From an uncultured Allomuricauda sp. (GTDB taxonomy: Bacteria; Bacteroidota; Bacteroidia; Flavobacteriales; Flavobacteriaceae), in NCBI RefSeq assembly GCF_947499695.1, contig NZ_CANMPQ010000002.1, positions 992,001 through 1,056,000 on the forward strand: DNA of 64,000 nt, read 5' to 3'. Each line of letters starts with the position of its first letter. The stretch's first letter is position 1. Shown here one piece after another: positions 54,987-63,423 of this stretch. Made by a program: the position numbers and the translations under genes. A model generated the notes under the pieces. It did no database searches. It had not been told where the DNA came from and saw nothing but the letters and a program-made list of their open reading frames with translations.

Positions 54987-55877
54987 TTAATCTTTTTCTT
55001 TCTGCAGCTTCTTCACTGCTCGAATTTGGTCTGCAAAGAAACCACTTTTTTCCGGATATTTCAAACTCAATATTTTGAAGGCCTGAATAGCTTTTTTATA
55101 CTTTTTCTGCTCCAGATAAACCTTGGCCAAAGTTTCCGTCATCAACTCGTTTTTGTCCATTTTTAAGGACTCTTTAATATCGACTTTTGACTTGGAATCT
55201 TCATTGGGCACAATCTTGGGCCTGTTTTCAATAAACTTGTCCAACAAGTCGAACTTCTGCTTTTTCTTCAGCTCTTTTTTTGAAGTGATATCTTCATCCT
55301 CATCCGGATTGTTAGAAGTAAGCTGCAACCATTCAGTAAACGAATGTTTTTCCTTTTTGGTAAACGGAATAGGTTTTCCAATTTCCAAGTCGACTTCTGA
55401 GGAAGTTGGTTCTTCTAATTCTTCTGGTGCAGAATCTTCGGTGGGTGATTGTTTTGATTCAAAAAGCTCAGGATGTAATATTTGCTCAGCGTCCTGGACA
55501 TTTTGTGGTAGTGCTTCTTCGGATTCGCCCAAAAGGGTTTCCGTGTCCGGATTGGGCGTAATTTCTTCCGAAACCGCTTTTTTATCTTGAAGTGTTGGAA
55601 CCCTTCCGGCAATAGTATCTGCGATATTATTTTGAACAAATTCTTGGGAAGTGATAAAGTCGAAAAGTACATCCCGATCCGAAGTATGGGCGGCGGTTAT
55701 TTTTAAAGCATTGTTGTATTTGTAACTATCCAGATTTTTCAATCCTTTTAAGTGCAGCGCACGTGCTGCCTGAAAATATGGATATTCTTCAATGATGTCC
55801 TCCAACTCCCTTGTTTGTTTAGGAGAGAGGATAGTGTTTGATTTTTGAAGAATCTGTATAAAATCGGATACGTTCAT
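54987..55877 (-). CDS. TPR-like protein of unknown function before secG
   Basis: A 296-aa cytosolic protein from the ATG at 55877 (a TTG 9 bases further out is not needed). The N-terminus (FIQILQKSNTILSPKQTRELEDIIEEYPYFQAARALHLKGLKNLDSYKYNNALKITAAHTSDRDVLFDFI) is helical and compact. The middle 130 residues are acidic and low in complexity (PEELEEPTSSEVDLE). A single TPR-like helix pair closes it (TETLAKVYLEQKKYKKAIQAFKILSLKYPEKSGFFADQI). The family is conserved next to secG in Flavobacteriia, without a named function known to me. It overlaps no gene but lies 2 bases from the end of lptE. Confidence 0.8.
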   Translation of the reverse strand: MNVSDFIQILQKSNTILSPKQTRELEDIIEEYPYFQAARALHLKGLKNLDSYKYNNALKITAAHTSDRDVLFDFITSQEFVQNNIADTIAGRVPTLQDKKAVSEEITPNPDTETLLGESEEALPQNVQDAEQILHPELFESKQSPTEDSAPEELEEPTSSEVDLEIGKPIPFTKKEKHSFTEWLQLTSNNPDEDEDITSKKELKKKQKFDLLDKFIENRPKIVPNEDSKSKVDIKESLKMDKNELMTETLAKVYLEQKKYKKAIQAFKILSLKYPEKSGFFADQIRAVKKLQKEKD

Positions 55878-55879
55878 AC

Positions 55880-56398
55880 TTACCAATTGCCTAAAGAGGC
55901 ATTAAAAATATCTTGTGTCAATCGCTCAAATATCACTTCATGCGCTTGTGCCTGTATGGATGTCAAAGACGCGGCGGCATCAAAATCAAAGAAAAATGAG
56001 AACCTGCGTTCAAAGTCTGCTTCTTCCTTGGTTTTATTGAAAAACCGCACATTGACGCTCATGGTCAATCGGTTTTGTGCTGTTCTCTGATCTGCTGTCG
56101 CGGTCATTGGAGTAACTCGATACTCAACAATTTCACCTTCATAAAGCAAATCACCATTACTTCCGGTAAGGGATAAACTGGTCAAATTGTTGATTAAATC
56201 TTGAAGCGCTAAGGTGAAATCCCGGTCTAATCCAGGTACTATGGTAGAACTTGGATTTTGGTCGGCATAATTTTGAAAGAAATTAACCTGAAAGCTTTCT
56301 GCGGTTCCAATATCCGCCCCAGAAAAATTGTAGATGCCACAATTATAGAACGCAAAAACTATGCTTAACAATAAGATTTTAATGCTATGGTGTTTCAT
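55880..56398 (-). CDS. lptE: LPS assembly lipoprotein LptE
   Basis: Outer-membrane lipoprotein of 172 aa that plugs the LptD barrel and helps insert LPS. Lipobox FYNC (Cys20), then GIYNFSGADIGTAESFQVNFFQNYADQNPSSTIVPGLDRDFTLALQDLI, which has the LptE order of a first strand, helix and VxxxL segment, and MSVNVRFFNKTKEEADFERRFSFFFDFDAAASLTSIQAQAHEVIFERLTQDIFNASLGNW, close to other Bacteroidota LptE. It lies 5 bases after the sigma-54 activator gene. LptC is encoded in this window too. Confidence 0.88.
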   Translation of the reverse strand: MKHHSIKILLLSIVFAFYNCGIYNFSGADIGTAESFQVNFFQNYADQNPSSTIVPGLDRDFTLALQDLINNLTSLSLTGSNGDLLYEGEIVEYRVTPMTATADQRTAQNRLTMSVNVRFFNKTKEEADFERRFSFFFDFDAAASLTSIQAQAHEVIFERLTQDIFNASLGNW

Positions 56399-56403
56399 GG
56401 ATT

Positions 56404-57675
56404 TTAAAGGTCGTATTGTTTTATTTTTCGATACAATGTGCGTTCTGAAATCCCTAGTTCGGAAGCTGCGGCTTTTCTCTTTCCGCGATTTCGTTCCAAC
56501 GACTTTTTAATCAGTTCAATTTCCTTTTCCTGTAAAGATAGAGTTTCTTCTTCTTCGATTTCTTCCGCAAAATGATAACGATCCTCTTGTGGTTGCACAA
56601 CGGTGGTTGCAGGTTCGGCCACAGGTTCTGGAAGATGAAGAATCTCAGCTACATTATTTTCTTGTGGTACAACTTCTTCTTTCTTGTCACCATAGATTTT
56701 TTGGATCAAATTTTGATTCTCTTCTTGCACCTTTTCGGAATCATTGTTCTTTAGTAACTCCAACGTGAGTTTTTTCAAATCATGTAAGTCTCCCTTCATG
56801 TCAAAAAGGACCTTATATAGAATTTCCCTTTCGTTGCTGAAATCACTCTCTTTTTTGTTTTGTTCTACTACCGCAGGTAAATTTGTGTTGCTGGCATTTG
56901 GCAGGTAGCCATTAAGGGTAGCTGCTGTTACATTTCTGGATTCTTCCAAAACCGATATTTGCTCTGCTATATTCCTTAGCTGTCTAATGTTTCCTGGCCA
57001 GCGGTATTTTTGAAGTAGTTGCACGGCTTGTTCGGCCAAACGAATTGTGGGCATTTTATATTTCTGTCCAAAATCCGAAGCAAATTTGCGGAATAACAAA
57101 TGAATATCTTCTTGGCGTTCCCGCAAAGGTGGAATATTGATTTCCACAGTGCTTAAACGATAGTACAAGTCTTCACGAAATTTTTCTTTTTTGATGGCTT
57201 CAAACATATTAATATTTGTTGCCGCTACGATTCTAACATCTGTTTTTTGTACTTGTGACGAACCTACTTTTAAGAACTCACCATTTTCCAAAACCCTTAG
57301 CAATCGTACTTGGGTGGTTAGCGGAAGTTCACCGACTTCATCTAGAAAAATGGTTCCCCCGTCTGCTACTTCAAAATACCCGCTTCGTGTTTGGGTCGCA
57401 CCGGTAAAGGCACCTTTTTCATGTCCAAAAAGCTCACTGTCGATGGTGCCTTCTGGAATTGCTCCACAGTTCACTGCAATGTATTTTGCGTGCTTACGGT
57501 GTGAAAGGGAGTGTATGATTTTTGGAATTGCTTCTTTACCGACACCACTTTCACCGGTAACCAAAACCGAAATGTCAGTTGGTGCAACTTGTATCGCTTT
57601 TTCCAATGCACGATTCAATTTGACATCGTTTCCGATAAGCTCAAATCGCTGTTTTATGGATTGAACACCTTCCAT
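56404..57675 (-). CDS. Sigma-54-dependent transcriptional activator without sensor domain
   Basis: AAA+ enhancer-binding protein of 423 aa; the ATG at 57675 follows the miaB stop within 1 base, and the longer frame is rejected. Walker A is GESGVGKE (41-48), the sigma-54-contacting loop GAFTGA (88-93), Walker B GTIFLDEVGEL (about 107-117), with EKFREDLYYRLSTVEINIPPLRERQEDI and WPGNIRQLRN further on. A Fis-type helix-turn-helix ends it (KRKAAASELGISERTLYRKIKQ). There is no N-terminal receiver, GAF or PAS domain; a long variable linker (about 270-385) joins AAA+ and HTH. Its targets are unknown. It should bind upstream of RpoN promoters. Confidence 0.92.
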   Translation of the reverse strand: MEGVQSIKQRFELIGNDVKLNRALEKAIQVAPTDISVLVTGESGVGKEAIPKIIHSLSHRKHAKYIAVNCGAIPEGTIDSELFGHEKGAFTGATQTRSGYFEVADGGTIFLDEVGELPLTTQVRLLRVLENGEFLKVGSSQVQKTDVRIVAATNINMFEAIKKEKFREDLYYRLSTVEINIPPLRERQEDIHLLFRKFASDFGQKYKMPTIRLAEQAVQLLQKYRWPGNIRQLRNIAEQISVLEESRNVTAATLNGYLPNASNTNLPAVVEQNKKESDFSNEREILYKVLFDMKGDLHDLKKLTLELLKNNDSEKVQEENQNLIQKIYGDKKEEVVPQENNVAEILHLPEPVAEPATTVVQPQEDRYHFAEEIEEEETLSLQEKEIELIKKSLERNRGKRKAAASELGISERTLYRKIKQYDL

Positions 57676-57676
57676 A

Positions 57677-59140
57677 TTAGTTGTTCTTTGAATATTCAAT
57701 AGCCTCTCCGATCAAAGTGGCGGAAGTACAATCATTTATTTTCACATTGACGAAATCACCGACTTTATAACTTTCCTTTGGAAAAACAACGACGGTGTTC
57801 TGGGAATTTCTTCCCATCCAATGTGCATCAGATTTTTTTGAGGATCCCTCAATCAATACTTCCTCGATTTTACCCACATGTTGTTGAGTTCTATAAAAAC
57901 TGTGTTGCTGCTGCAACTCTATAATTTCTTTAAGTCTCCTTTTTTTGGTTTCTTCGGGAATGTCATCATCCATTTTCCGTTCTGCCAAGGTCCCTGGTCG
58001 TTCGGAGTAGGCGAACATAAACCCAAAATCATATTTTACATATTCCATGAGACTTAAGGTGTCTCGATGGTCTTCTTCAGTCTCAGTAGCGAAACCGGTA
58101 ATCATATCCTGGCTTATGGCGCAATCTGGATTTATTTTTCGAATATTGTCGATTAGCTCGAAATACTCTTCTCGGGTGTGCAGACGATTCATCGCTTTTA
58201 GAATTCGATTACTTCCACTTTGCACAGGGAGATGGATGTAATTGCAAATATTCTCATGTTTCGCCATGGCCTCGATGACATCCAAGGTCATATCCTGAGG
58301 GTTAGAGGTGGAAAAACGAATACGCATTTTGGGTTGCGCCTCTGCAACAAGTTCTAGGAGGTTTGAAAAATTAACCGAGGTGGCTTTTTGCATGGCTGTG
58401 GCCTTTTCAAAATCTTTCTTCAAACCACCACCATACCAAAGGTAACTATCTACATTTTGTCCTAATAGGGTAATTTCTTTAAACCCTTTCTCCCAAAGTT
58501 CATTGACTTCTTCCAAAATGGATTGAGGATTACGACTGCGTTCTCGACCGCGGGTAAAAGGCACCACGCAAAACGTGCACATATTGTCGCAACCTCGAGT
58601 GATGGAAACAAAAGCAGTTACTCCGTTCGAGTTTAAGCGAACTGGGGCAACATCCCCATAAGTTTCATCCTTGGATAGTAAGACGTTTACGGCATTTCTT
58701 CCTTCGTCAATTTCTTTGATAAGGTTGGGAAGATCTTTGTAGGCATCTGGCCCAACGACCATGTCCACAATTTTTTCTTCTTCAAGAAACTTACTTTTGA
58801 GTCGTTCGGCCATGCACCCGAGCACACCCACTTTCATTCCTGGGTTGGTTTTTTTTACTGCATTGAATTTCTCCAAGCGTTTACGAACTGTAGTCTCGGC
58901 CTTTTCACGAATCGAGCATGTATTCACCAATACCAAATCAGCTTCCTCAAGTAGCTGAGTGGTATTAAATCCTTCTTTTGCCAAGATTGAGGCAACAATT
59001 TCACTGTCAGAAAAATTCATTTGACAACCATAACTTTCTATATACAACTTACGGTTGTTGTCATCTTTTTTTTCCAGTGTCAAGGTCGTTCCCTGTTGGC
59101 TCTCATCAATGATTTTTTCTGTTCCTTGGTTCGTCGTCAT
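57677..59140 (-). CDS. miaB: tRNA-2-methylthio-N6-isopentenyladenosine synthase MiaB
   Basis: Radical SAM methylthiotransferase of 487 aa, modifying adenosine 37 of tRNAs that read UNN codons. The N-terminal domain holds Cys39, Cys75 and Cys109 for the auxiliary cluster ([32 protein letters not shown]). The radical SAM triad is Cys184-x3-Cys188-x2-Cys191 in [10 protein letters not shown], and a C-terminal TRAM domain ends the protein. An N-terminal extension of 30 residues is common in Bacteroidota. It is the first gene of the run to secG and has the best-matching promoter of the window. Confidence 0.97.
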   Translation of the reverse strand: MTTNQGTEKIIDESQQGTTLTLEKKDDNNRKLYIESYGCQMNFSDSEIVASILAKEGFNTTQLLEEADLVLVNTCSIREKAETTVRKRLEKFNAVKKTNPGMKVGVLGCMAERLKSKFLEEEKIVDMVVGPDAYKDLPNLIKEIDEGRNAVNVLLSKDETYGDVAPVRLNSNGVTAFVSITRGCDNMCTFCVVPFTRGRERSRNPQSILEEVNELWEKGFKEITLLGQNVDSYLWYGGGLKKDFEKATAMQKATSVNFSNLLELVAEAQPKMRIRFSTSNPQDMTLDVIEAMAKHENICNYIHLPVQSGSNRILKAMNRLHTREEYFELIDNIRKINPDCAISQDMITGFATETEEDHRDTLSLMEYVKYDFGFMFAYSERPGTLAERKMDDDIPEETKKRRLKEIIELQQQHSFYRTQQHVGKIEEVLIEGSSKKSDAHWMGRNSQNTVVVFPKESYKVGDFVNVKINDCTSATLIGEAIEYSKNN

Positions 59141-59158
59141 TTCGTTTAAATGGTCTGC

Positions 59159-59190
59159 AAAGATAGTGCTTAATCCACTTTAGTGACAAT
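59159..59190 (-). promoter_or_regulatory. Bacteroidota-type promoter of miaB
   Basis: On the minus strand a -33 TTG (59190-59188) is followed by 21 bases and an exact -7 TATCTTTG (59166-59159), 18 bases before the miaB ATG. Spacing and both boxes fit the flavobacterial consensus TTG-N17-23-TAnnTTTG. Confidence 0.62.
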
Positions 59191-59281
59191 TTGGCAGTTA
59201 AATTTTGCACAAATAATTACGCAACTTTGTTTAACCATTTCTATCTAAAGGGTGTTATTTATCCAAAAAACTTAAACAACT

Positions 59282-60535
59282 ATGAAAAAGAAAATTCTGT
59301 TTATTTTATGCCTGGCCACTTTGGCCTTTGTCTCTTGCGACAAAAACGATGACAATGATGGTTATGCTGAATACTTAGTAGCAAAGCCTTTAGTAATCAG
59401 CAAAGCTGATTTTGCAAATAGTGTAGATATTATTGCTCCGCGACCTATAGATGAGTCAGGTAAAGTCTATACCTATGAGGATTATATTTTTGTGAACGAC
59501 AAATACAAGGGAATACATGTAATTAACAATAGCAACCCTTTGCAGCCTCGTAAGATTGGGTTCATCAGAATTCCTGGAAACGTGGATATATCAGTAAAGG
59601 ATGATTTTCTCTACGCCGATAGCTTAATGGATTTAATTGTGTTGGATATATCCAACATTACAGATATCAAACAAGTAAATAGGTTGGAAAATGTATTGCA
59701 TAACAATATATTCTGGCCTTTTGAAGCGGATATTATCGAAGATGTTGGGTATGATTATGAGACTGAAATCATAGTAGGGTGGGAAACCACGACAGAGAGA
59801 AGGTTGATTTCTGAGGTTGAAGAAAGTAGAAATGTTGATATCCTGTTTGATGGCGCCTTGGCTAATACGGCCGAGAGTGGCACCACCGGACAAGGAGGTT
59901 CTTTGGCCCGATTTAAAATTGTAGATGATTATTTATATGCTGTCGATAGTCATAATATCAACATTTTTAATATTTCTGATCTGGACAACCCGCAAGATTT
60001 AGAAGATGTTTATGCTGGGTTCGATATTGAAACAATATTCAATAGAGGAAACCATTTGTTTCTGGGCAGCATGCGAGGAATGTATATATATGATATCACC
60101 TCACCAGATAAACCAACGTTCGTTTCAGAATTTCAACACGGTACTGCCTGTGACCCAGTGGTTGTAGATGGAGATTATGCATATGTTACCTTGAGAGGAG
60201 GTAATTTTTGCGGAGCAACAGAAAGTGGTCTTTTTATAGTGGATATTTCTGATATTCAAAACCCTGAATTGGCTAAAATGTATCCTATGGATGAACCATA
60301 TGGCTTAGGAATAAAGGATGAAAAACTGTTTATCTGTGATGGTGAGTCAGGGCTTAAGGTTTATGATAAAACCGATATTGAAGATTTGAAAACGTTAAAT
60401 CACTTTAAAAATATTGTTACGTTTGATGTCATTCCATTAGAAAGCCATTTGATTATGGTTGGGGATGAGGTGTTGTACCAATATGAGTATTTAAATGATG
60501 AGATTAAGTTGATAAGCCAGATAGGACTCAATTAA
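59282..60535 (+). CDS. LVIVD-repeat beta-propeller lipoprotein
   Basis: Lipoprotein of 417 aa (lipobox FVSC, Cys19) made of LVIVD-type propeller repeats: YKGIHVINNSNPLQPRKIGFIRIPGNVDISVKDDFLYADSLMDLIVLDISN, LYAVDSHNINIFNISDLDNPQDLE, MRGMYIYDITSPDKPTFVSEFQHGTACDPVVVDGDYAYVTLRG and GLFIVDISDIQNPELAKMYPMDEPYGLGIKDEKLFICDGESGLKVYD. These are surface propellers that bind proteins or ligands; enzyme activity is not indicated. It lies 1 base before a Kunitz-domain lipoprotein, so the two are made together and may act as a pair at the cell surface. Confidence 0.87.
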   Translation: MKKKILFILCLATLAFVSCDKNDDNDGYAEYLVAKPLVISKADFANSVDIIAPRPIDESGKVYTYEDYIFVNDKYKGIHVINNSNPLQPRKIGFIRIPGNVDISVKDDFLYADSLMDLIVLDISNITDIKQVNRLENVLHNNIFWPFEADIIEDVGYDYETEIIVGWETTTERRLISEVEESRNVDILFDGALANTAESGTTGQGGSLARFKIVDDYLYAVDSHNINIFNISDLDNPQDLEDVYAGFDIETIFNRGNHLFLGSMRGMYIYDITSPDKPTFVSEFQHGTACDPVVVDGDYAYVTLRGGNFCGATESGLFIVDISDIQNPELAKMYPMDEPYGLGIKDEKLFICDGESGLKVYDKTDIEDLKTLNHFKNIVTFDVIPLESHLIMVGDEVLYQYEYLNDEIKLISQIGLN

Positions 60536-60536
60536 T

Positions 60537-60785
60537 ATGTTCAGCACTATATATAGATGGACTCTTAAGTTGGTATTGGTTGTGGTTATTTTGAATTCAT
60601 GCTCAGATGATGATAAGATTTCTGCTTGCCAACTAGAACCTGACCCTGGCCCATGTGAGGCTTTAATTCCCAGATATTATTTTGACAAAGAGGATCAGGA
60701 ATGCAAGGAATTTTTCTGGGGAGGTTGCAATGGCGTTGTCCCTTTTGAAACCATGGAAGCTTGCCAAACATGCGAGAGTAACTAA
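60537..60785 (+). CDS. Kunitz/BPTI-type domain lipoprotein
   Basis: A small lipoprotein of 82 aa: signal ending LNSC (Cys22), short Asp/Lys spacer, then a Kunitz-type domain from Cys31 to Cys79. The six cysteines (31, 40, 56, 64, 76, 79) have spacings 8-15-7-11-2 against 8-15-7-12-3 in bovine trypsin inhibitor, and the shared landmarks GPC, RYYFD and FFWGGC are in place. The residue after the second Cys (P1 of the inhibitory loop) is Glu41, where trypsin inhibitors have Lys or Arg, so if it inhibits a protease the target should prefer acidic residues. It is coupled to the LVIVD propeller by a 1-base gap. Kunitz domains are mostly animal proteins; bacterial cases are few. Disulfides could form in the periplasm. 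Confidence 0.85.
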   Translation: MFSTIYRWTLKLVLVVVILNSCSDDDKISACQLEPDPGPCEALIPRYYFDKEDQECKEFFWGGCNGVVPFETMEACQTCESN

Positions 60786-60833
60786 CTCCCGAACGGTTGT
60801 CTTTTAAACAAAGATTTGTACAATAACACGATA

Positions 60834-60866
60834 AAATATCCCGTTTTTAGCGGGATATTTTTTTAC
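60834..60866 (+). terminator. Terminator after the Kunitz-domain gene
   Basis: Ten-pair stem (60834-60843 with 60851-60860, core ATCCCG/CGGGAT) with a 7-base loop and a T-rich tail. Confidence 0.85.
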
Positions 60867-60905
60867 ATACGATTTTGAGAAAAATCCAAAATCGAAAAAT
60901 TCATA

Positions 60906-60913
60906 TACTTTTG
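60906..60913 (+). promoter_or_regulatory. Candidate -7 promoter element for topA
   Basis: TACTTTTG, an exact TAnnTTTG, 19 bases before the topA ATG. The nearest TTG upstream is 28 bases away, longer than usual. Confidence 0.4.
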
Positions 60914-60932
60914 TTACCTCAAAAACCATTGC

Positions 60933-63422
60933 ATGCCTAAGAATTTAGTTATTGTTGAGTCACCTGCAAAAGCAAAAACCATTGAACGTTTTTTGGGAAA
61001 GGACTTTCAGGTCGAATCCAGTTTTGGACATATCGCAGATTTGCCTTCCAAAGAACTTGGGGTTGATGTAGAAAATGATTTTACTCCTAAATATATAGTT
61101 GACAAGGAAAAGAAAGCCTTGGTCAAAAAACTTAAAGATTTAGCTAAAAAAGCAGAAATCATTTGGTTGGCCAGTGATGAGGACCGAGAGGGAGAAGCAA
61201 TTTCTTGGCATTTGGCCGAAGCACTAAATTTGGATCAGAGCAAGACCAAAAGGATTGTTTTTAACTCCATAACCAAATCCGCAATTCAAAAAGCAATTGA
61301 GAATCCTCGGGAAATCAATTACAATTTGGTAAATGCACAACAGGCAAGAAGGGTTTTGGATCGTTTGGTAGGTTATGAACTATCACCAGTGCTTTGGAAA
61401 AAAATTAAACCAGGGTTGTCTGCTGGACGTGTGCAGTCCGTTGCTGTTCGTCTGATTGTTGAACGTGAAAGAGAGATTGAGGCTTTTAGTCCTGAAGCAT
61501 CTTTCCGGATTCGTGCAGAGTTCAAAACAAACAATGGAAATGTTTTTTCGGCCAAGCTGAACAAAACCTTCGCTACCAAAGAGGACGCCGAAACATTCTT
61601 AAAACAAAATATTGGCGCCAATTTTTCGGTCGCTAATTTGGATAAAAAACCTGCTAAAAAATCTCCGGCACCACCATTTACAACATCAACCTTACAGCAA
61701 GAAGCGTCACGAAAATTGTATTTCTCGGTAAGCAGAACCATGCAGGTTGCTCAAAGATTGTATGAAGCTGGTCTGATTACTTATATGAGAACTGATAGTG
61801 TAAATCTATCTAATGAGGCATTGAATGCTGCCAAGGATGCCATTGTAAAAAATTACGGAGAGGCTTATAGTAAGGTTAGAAACTATACAGGAAAATCTAA
61901 GGGAGCACAAGAAGCTCACGAGGCCGTGCGTCCAACCGATATGAATTTGTCTTCTCCTTCATTGGAGCGTGATCAAGCAAAATTGTATGAGCTTATTTGG
62001 AAACGGACCTTGGCTTCGCAGATGAGCGATGCCCAATTGGAAAGAACCAATGTCAAGGTGAAAGCCAGTACTCATGGTGAACTGTTTGCAGCCACAGGAG
62101 AAGTGGTAAAATTCGATGGGTTTCTTAAAGTATACTTAGAAGGAATAGACGAAGAGGACCTCGCGGAAGAGCAAGAAGGCATGTTGCCAGCGTTGAGTGT
62201 TGGAGAATCATTGCAGAACAATTTTATAACAGCGACCGAACGTTTTTCAAGACCACCATATCGCTATACGGAAGCATCTTTGGTTAAGAAATTGGAAGAG
62301 TTGGGAATTGGAAGACCATCAACTTATGCTCCGACCATATCCACAATTCAAAACAGAGGATATGTTGAAAAAGGAACCGTTGAAGGAACCGAACGCAACT
62401 ATGCACAGTTGATTTTGGAATCTGGAGATCTTACGGAAAAGAAACTTTCAGAAATGATAGGGTCTGATAAAGGCAAGTTGGTTCCCACCGATATTGGAAT
62501 GATTGTAAATGATTTCTTGGTGAGCAACTTCAAAACGATTTTGGACTACAATTTCACCGCAAAAGTAGAAGAGAACTTTGATGAGATCGCTACTGGTGAC
62601 GAGGATTGGAAAAAAATGATGAAGGAATTCTACAAAGACTTCCACCCAAATGTGCAGGATGTAGAGGAAAATGCGGATCGTGCAAGCGGTGAGCGTGTGC
62701 TCGGAACAGATCCAAAATCAGGTAGACAAGTAGCTGCAAGATTAGGCCGTTTTGGGCCAATGGTTCAAATTGGAACAGTCGATGAAGAAGAAAAACCATT
62801 GTTTGCCAGTCTGCTGCCAGAGCAGTCCATTACCACAATCAGCTTTGAAGAGGCAATGGAACTTTTTGAGTTGCCAAGAAAATTGGGAACTTATGAAGGT
62901 GAAGATGTAGAAGCCAATGTGGGTCGTTTTGGACCTTATGTAAGATTTGGCAAAAAGTTCATTTCCCTGGCCAAAGGAGAGAGTGCCTTTGATGTAGATA
63001 TGGATCGAGCCATTGAATTGATTAAGGCCAAACAAATTGCGGATGCACCCATTGCACATTACGAGGATTTGGAAGTCACCAAGGGAGTAGGTCGATTTGG
63101 TCCATTTATTAAATGGAATGGGATGTTTATCAACGTAAATAAAAAATACGATTTTGATAATTTGACCAAGGACGATATTGTTGAATTGATCGAGGCAAAG
63201 AAAGTTAAGGAAGCTGAGAAGTTGGTTCAGGAATGGCCAGAAGAAAAAATCCGTATCGAAAAAGCACGCTGGGGCAGACACAGTATTATAAAGGGAAGAA
63301 TTAAGGTAGAACTTTCCAAAGATGTTGATGCTGCCAAGGTATCATTAGAGGAAGCAAAAGCGCTATTGGAAAAAAAGACACCTAAAAAGAAAACAAAAGC
63401 AAAGGCTAAAGCAAAAAAGTAA
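60933..63422 (+). CDS. topA: DNA topoisomerase I
   Basis: Type IA topoisomerase of 829 aa that relaxes negatively supercoiled DNA. The Toprim domain opens the protein (LVIVESPAKAKTIERFLG with catalytic Glu9; DEDREGEAISWHLAEAL for Mg). The active-site Tyr is Tyr284 in GLITYMRTDSV, and PTDMNLSSPSLERDQAKLYELIWKR and GRPSTYAPTISTIQNRGYVE follow in family order. The C-terminal part has three repeats with R-x-G-RFGP-like cores (AARLGRFGPMVQIG, EANVGRFGPYVRFG, VTKGVGRFGPFIKWN), in place of zinc fingers, and ends in a Lys/Ala tail. A gene for an arginase-fold protein starts 1 base after the stop. Confidence 0.97.
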   Translation: MPKNLVIVESPAKAKTIERFLGKDFQVESSFGHIADLPSKELGVDVENDFTPKYIVDKEKKALVKKLKDLAKKAEIIWLASDEDREGEAISWHLAEALNLDQSKTKRIVFNSITKSAIQKAIENPREINYNLVNAQQARRVLDRLVGYELSPVLWKKIKPGLSAGRVQSVAVRLIVEREREIEAFSPEASFRIRAEFKTNNGNVFSAKLNKTFATKEDAETFLKQNIGANFSVANLDKKPAKKSPAPPFTTSTLQQEASRKLYFSVSRTMQVAQRLYEAGLITYMRTDSVNLSNEALNAAKDAIVKNYGEAYSKVRNYTGKSKGAQEAHEAVRPTDMNLSSPSLERDQAKLYELIWKRTLASQMSDAQLERTNVKVKASTHGELFAATGEVVKFDGFLKVYLEGIDEEDLAEEQEGMLPALSVGESLQNNFITATERFSRPPYRYTEASLVKKLEELGIGRPSTYAPTISTIQNRGYVEKGTVEGTERNYAQLILESGDLTEKKLSEMIGSDKGKLVPTDIGMIVNDFLVSNFKTILDYNFTAKVEENFDEIATGDEDWKKMMKEFYKDFHPNVQDVEENADRASGERVLGTDPKSGRQVAARLGRFGPMVQIGTVDEEEKPLFASLLPEQSITTISFEEAMELFELPRKLGTYEGEDVEANVGRFGPYVRFGKKFISLAKGESAFDVDMDRAIELIKAKQIADAPIAHYEDLEVTKGVGRFGPFIKWNGMFINVNKKYDFDNLTKDDIVELIEAKKVKEAEKLVQEWPEEKIRIEKARWGRHSIIKGRIKVELSKDVDAAKVSLEEAKALLEKKTPKKKTKAKAKAKK

Positions 63423-63423
63423 G

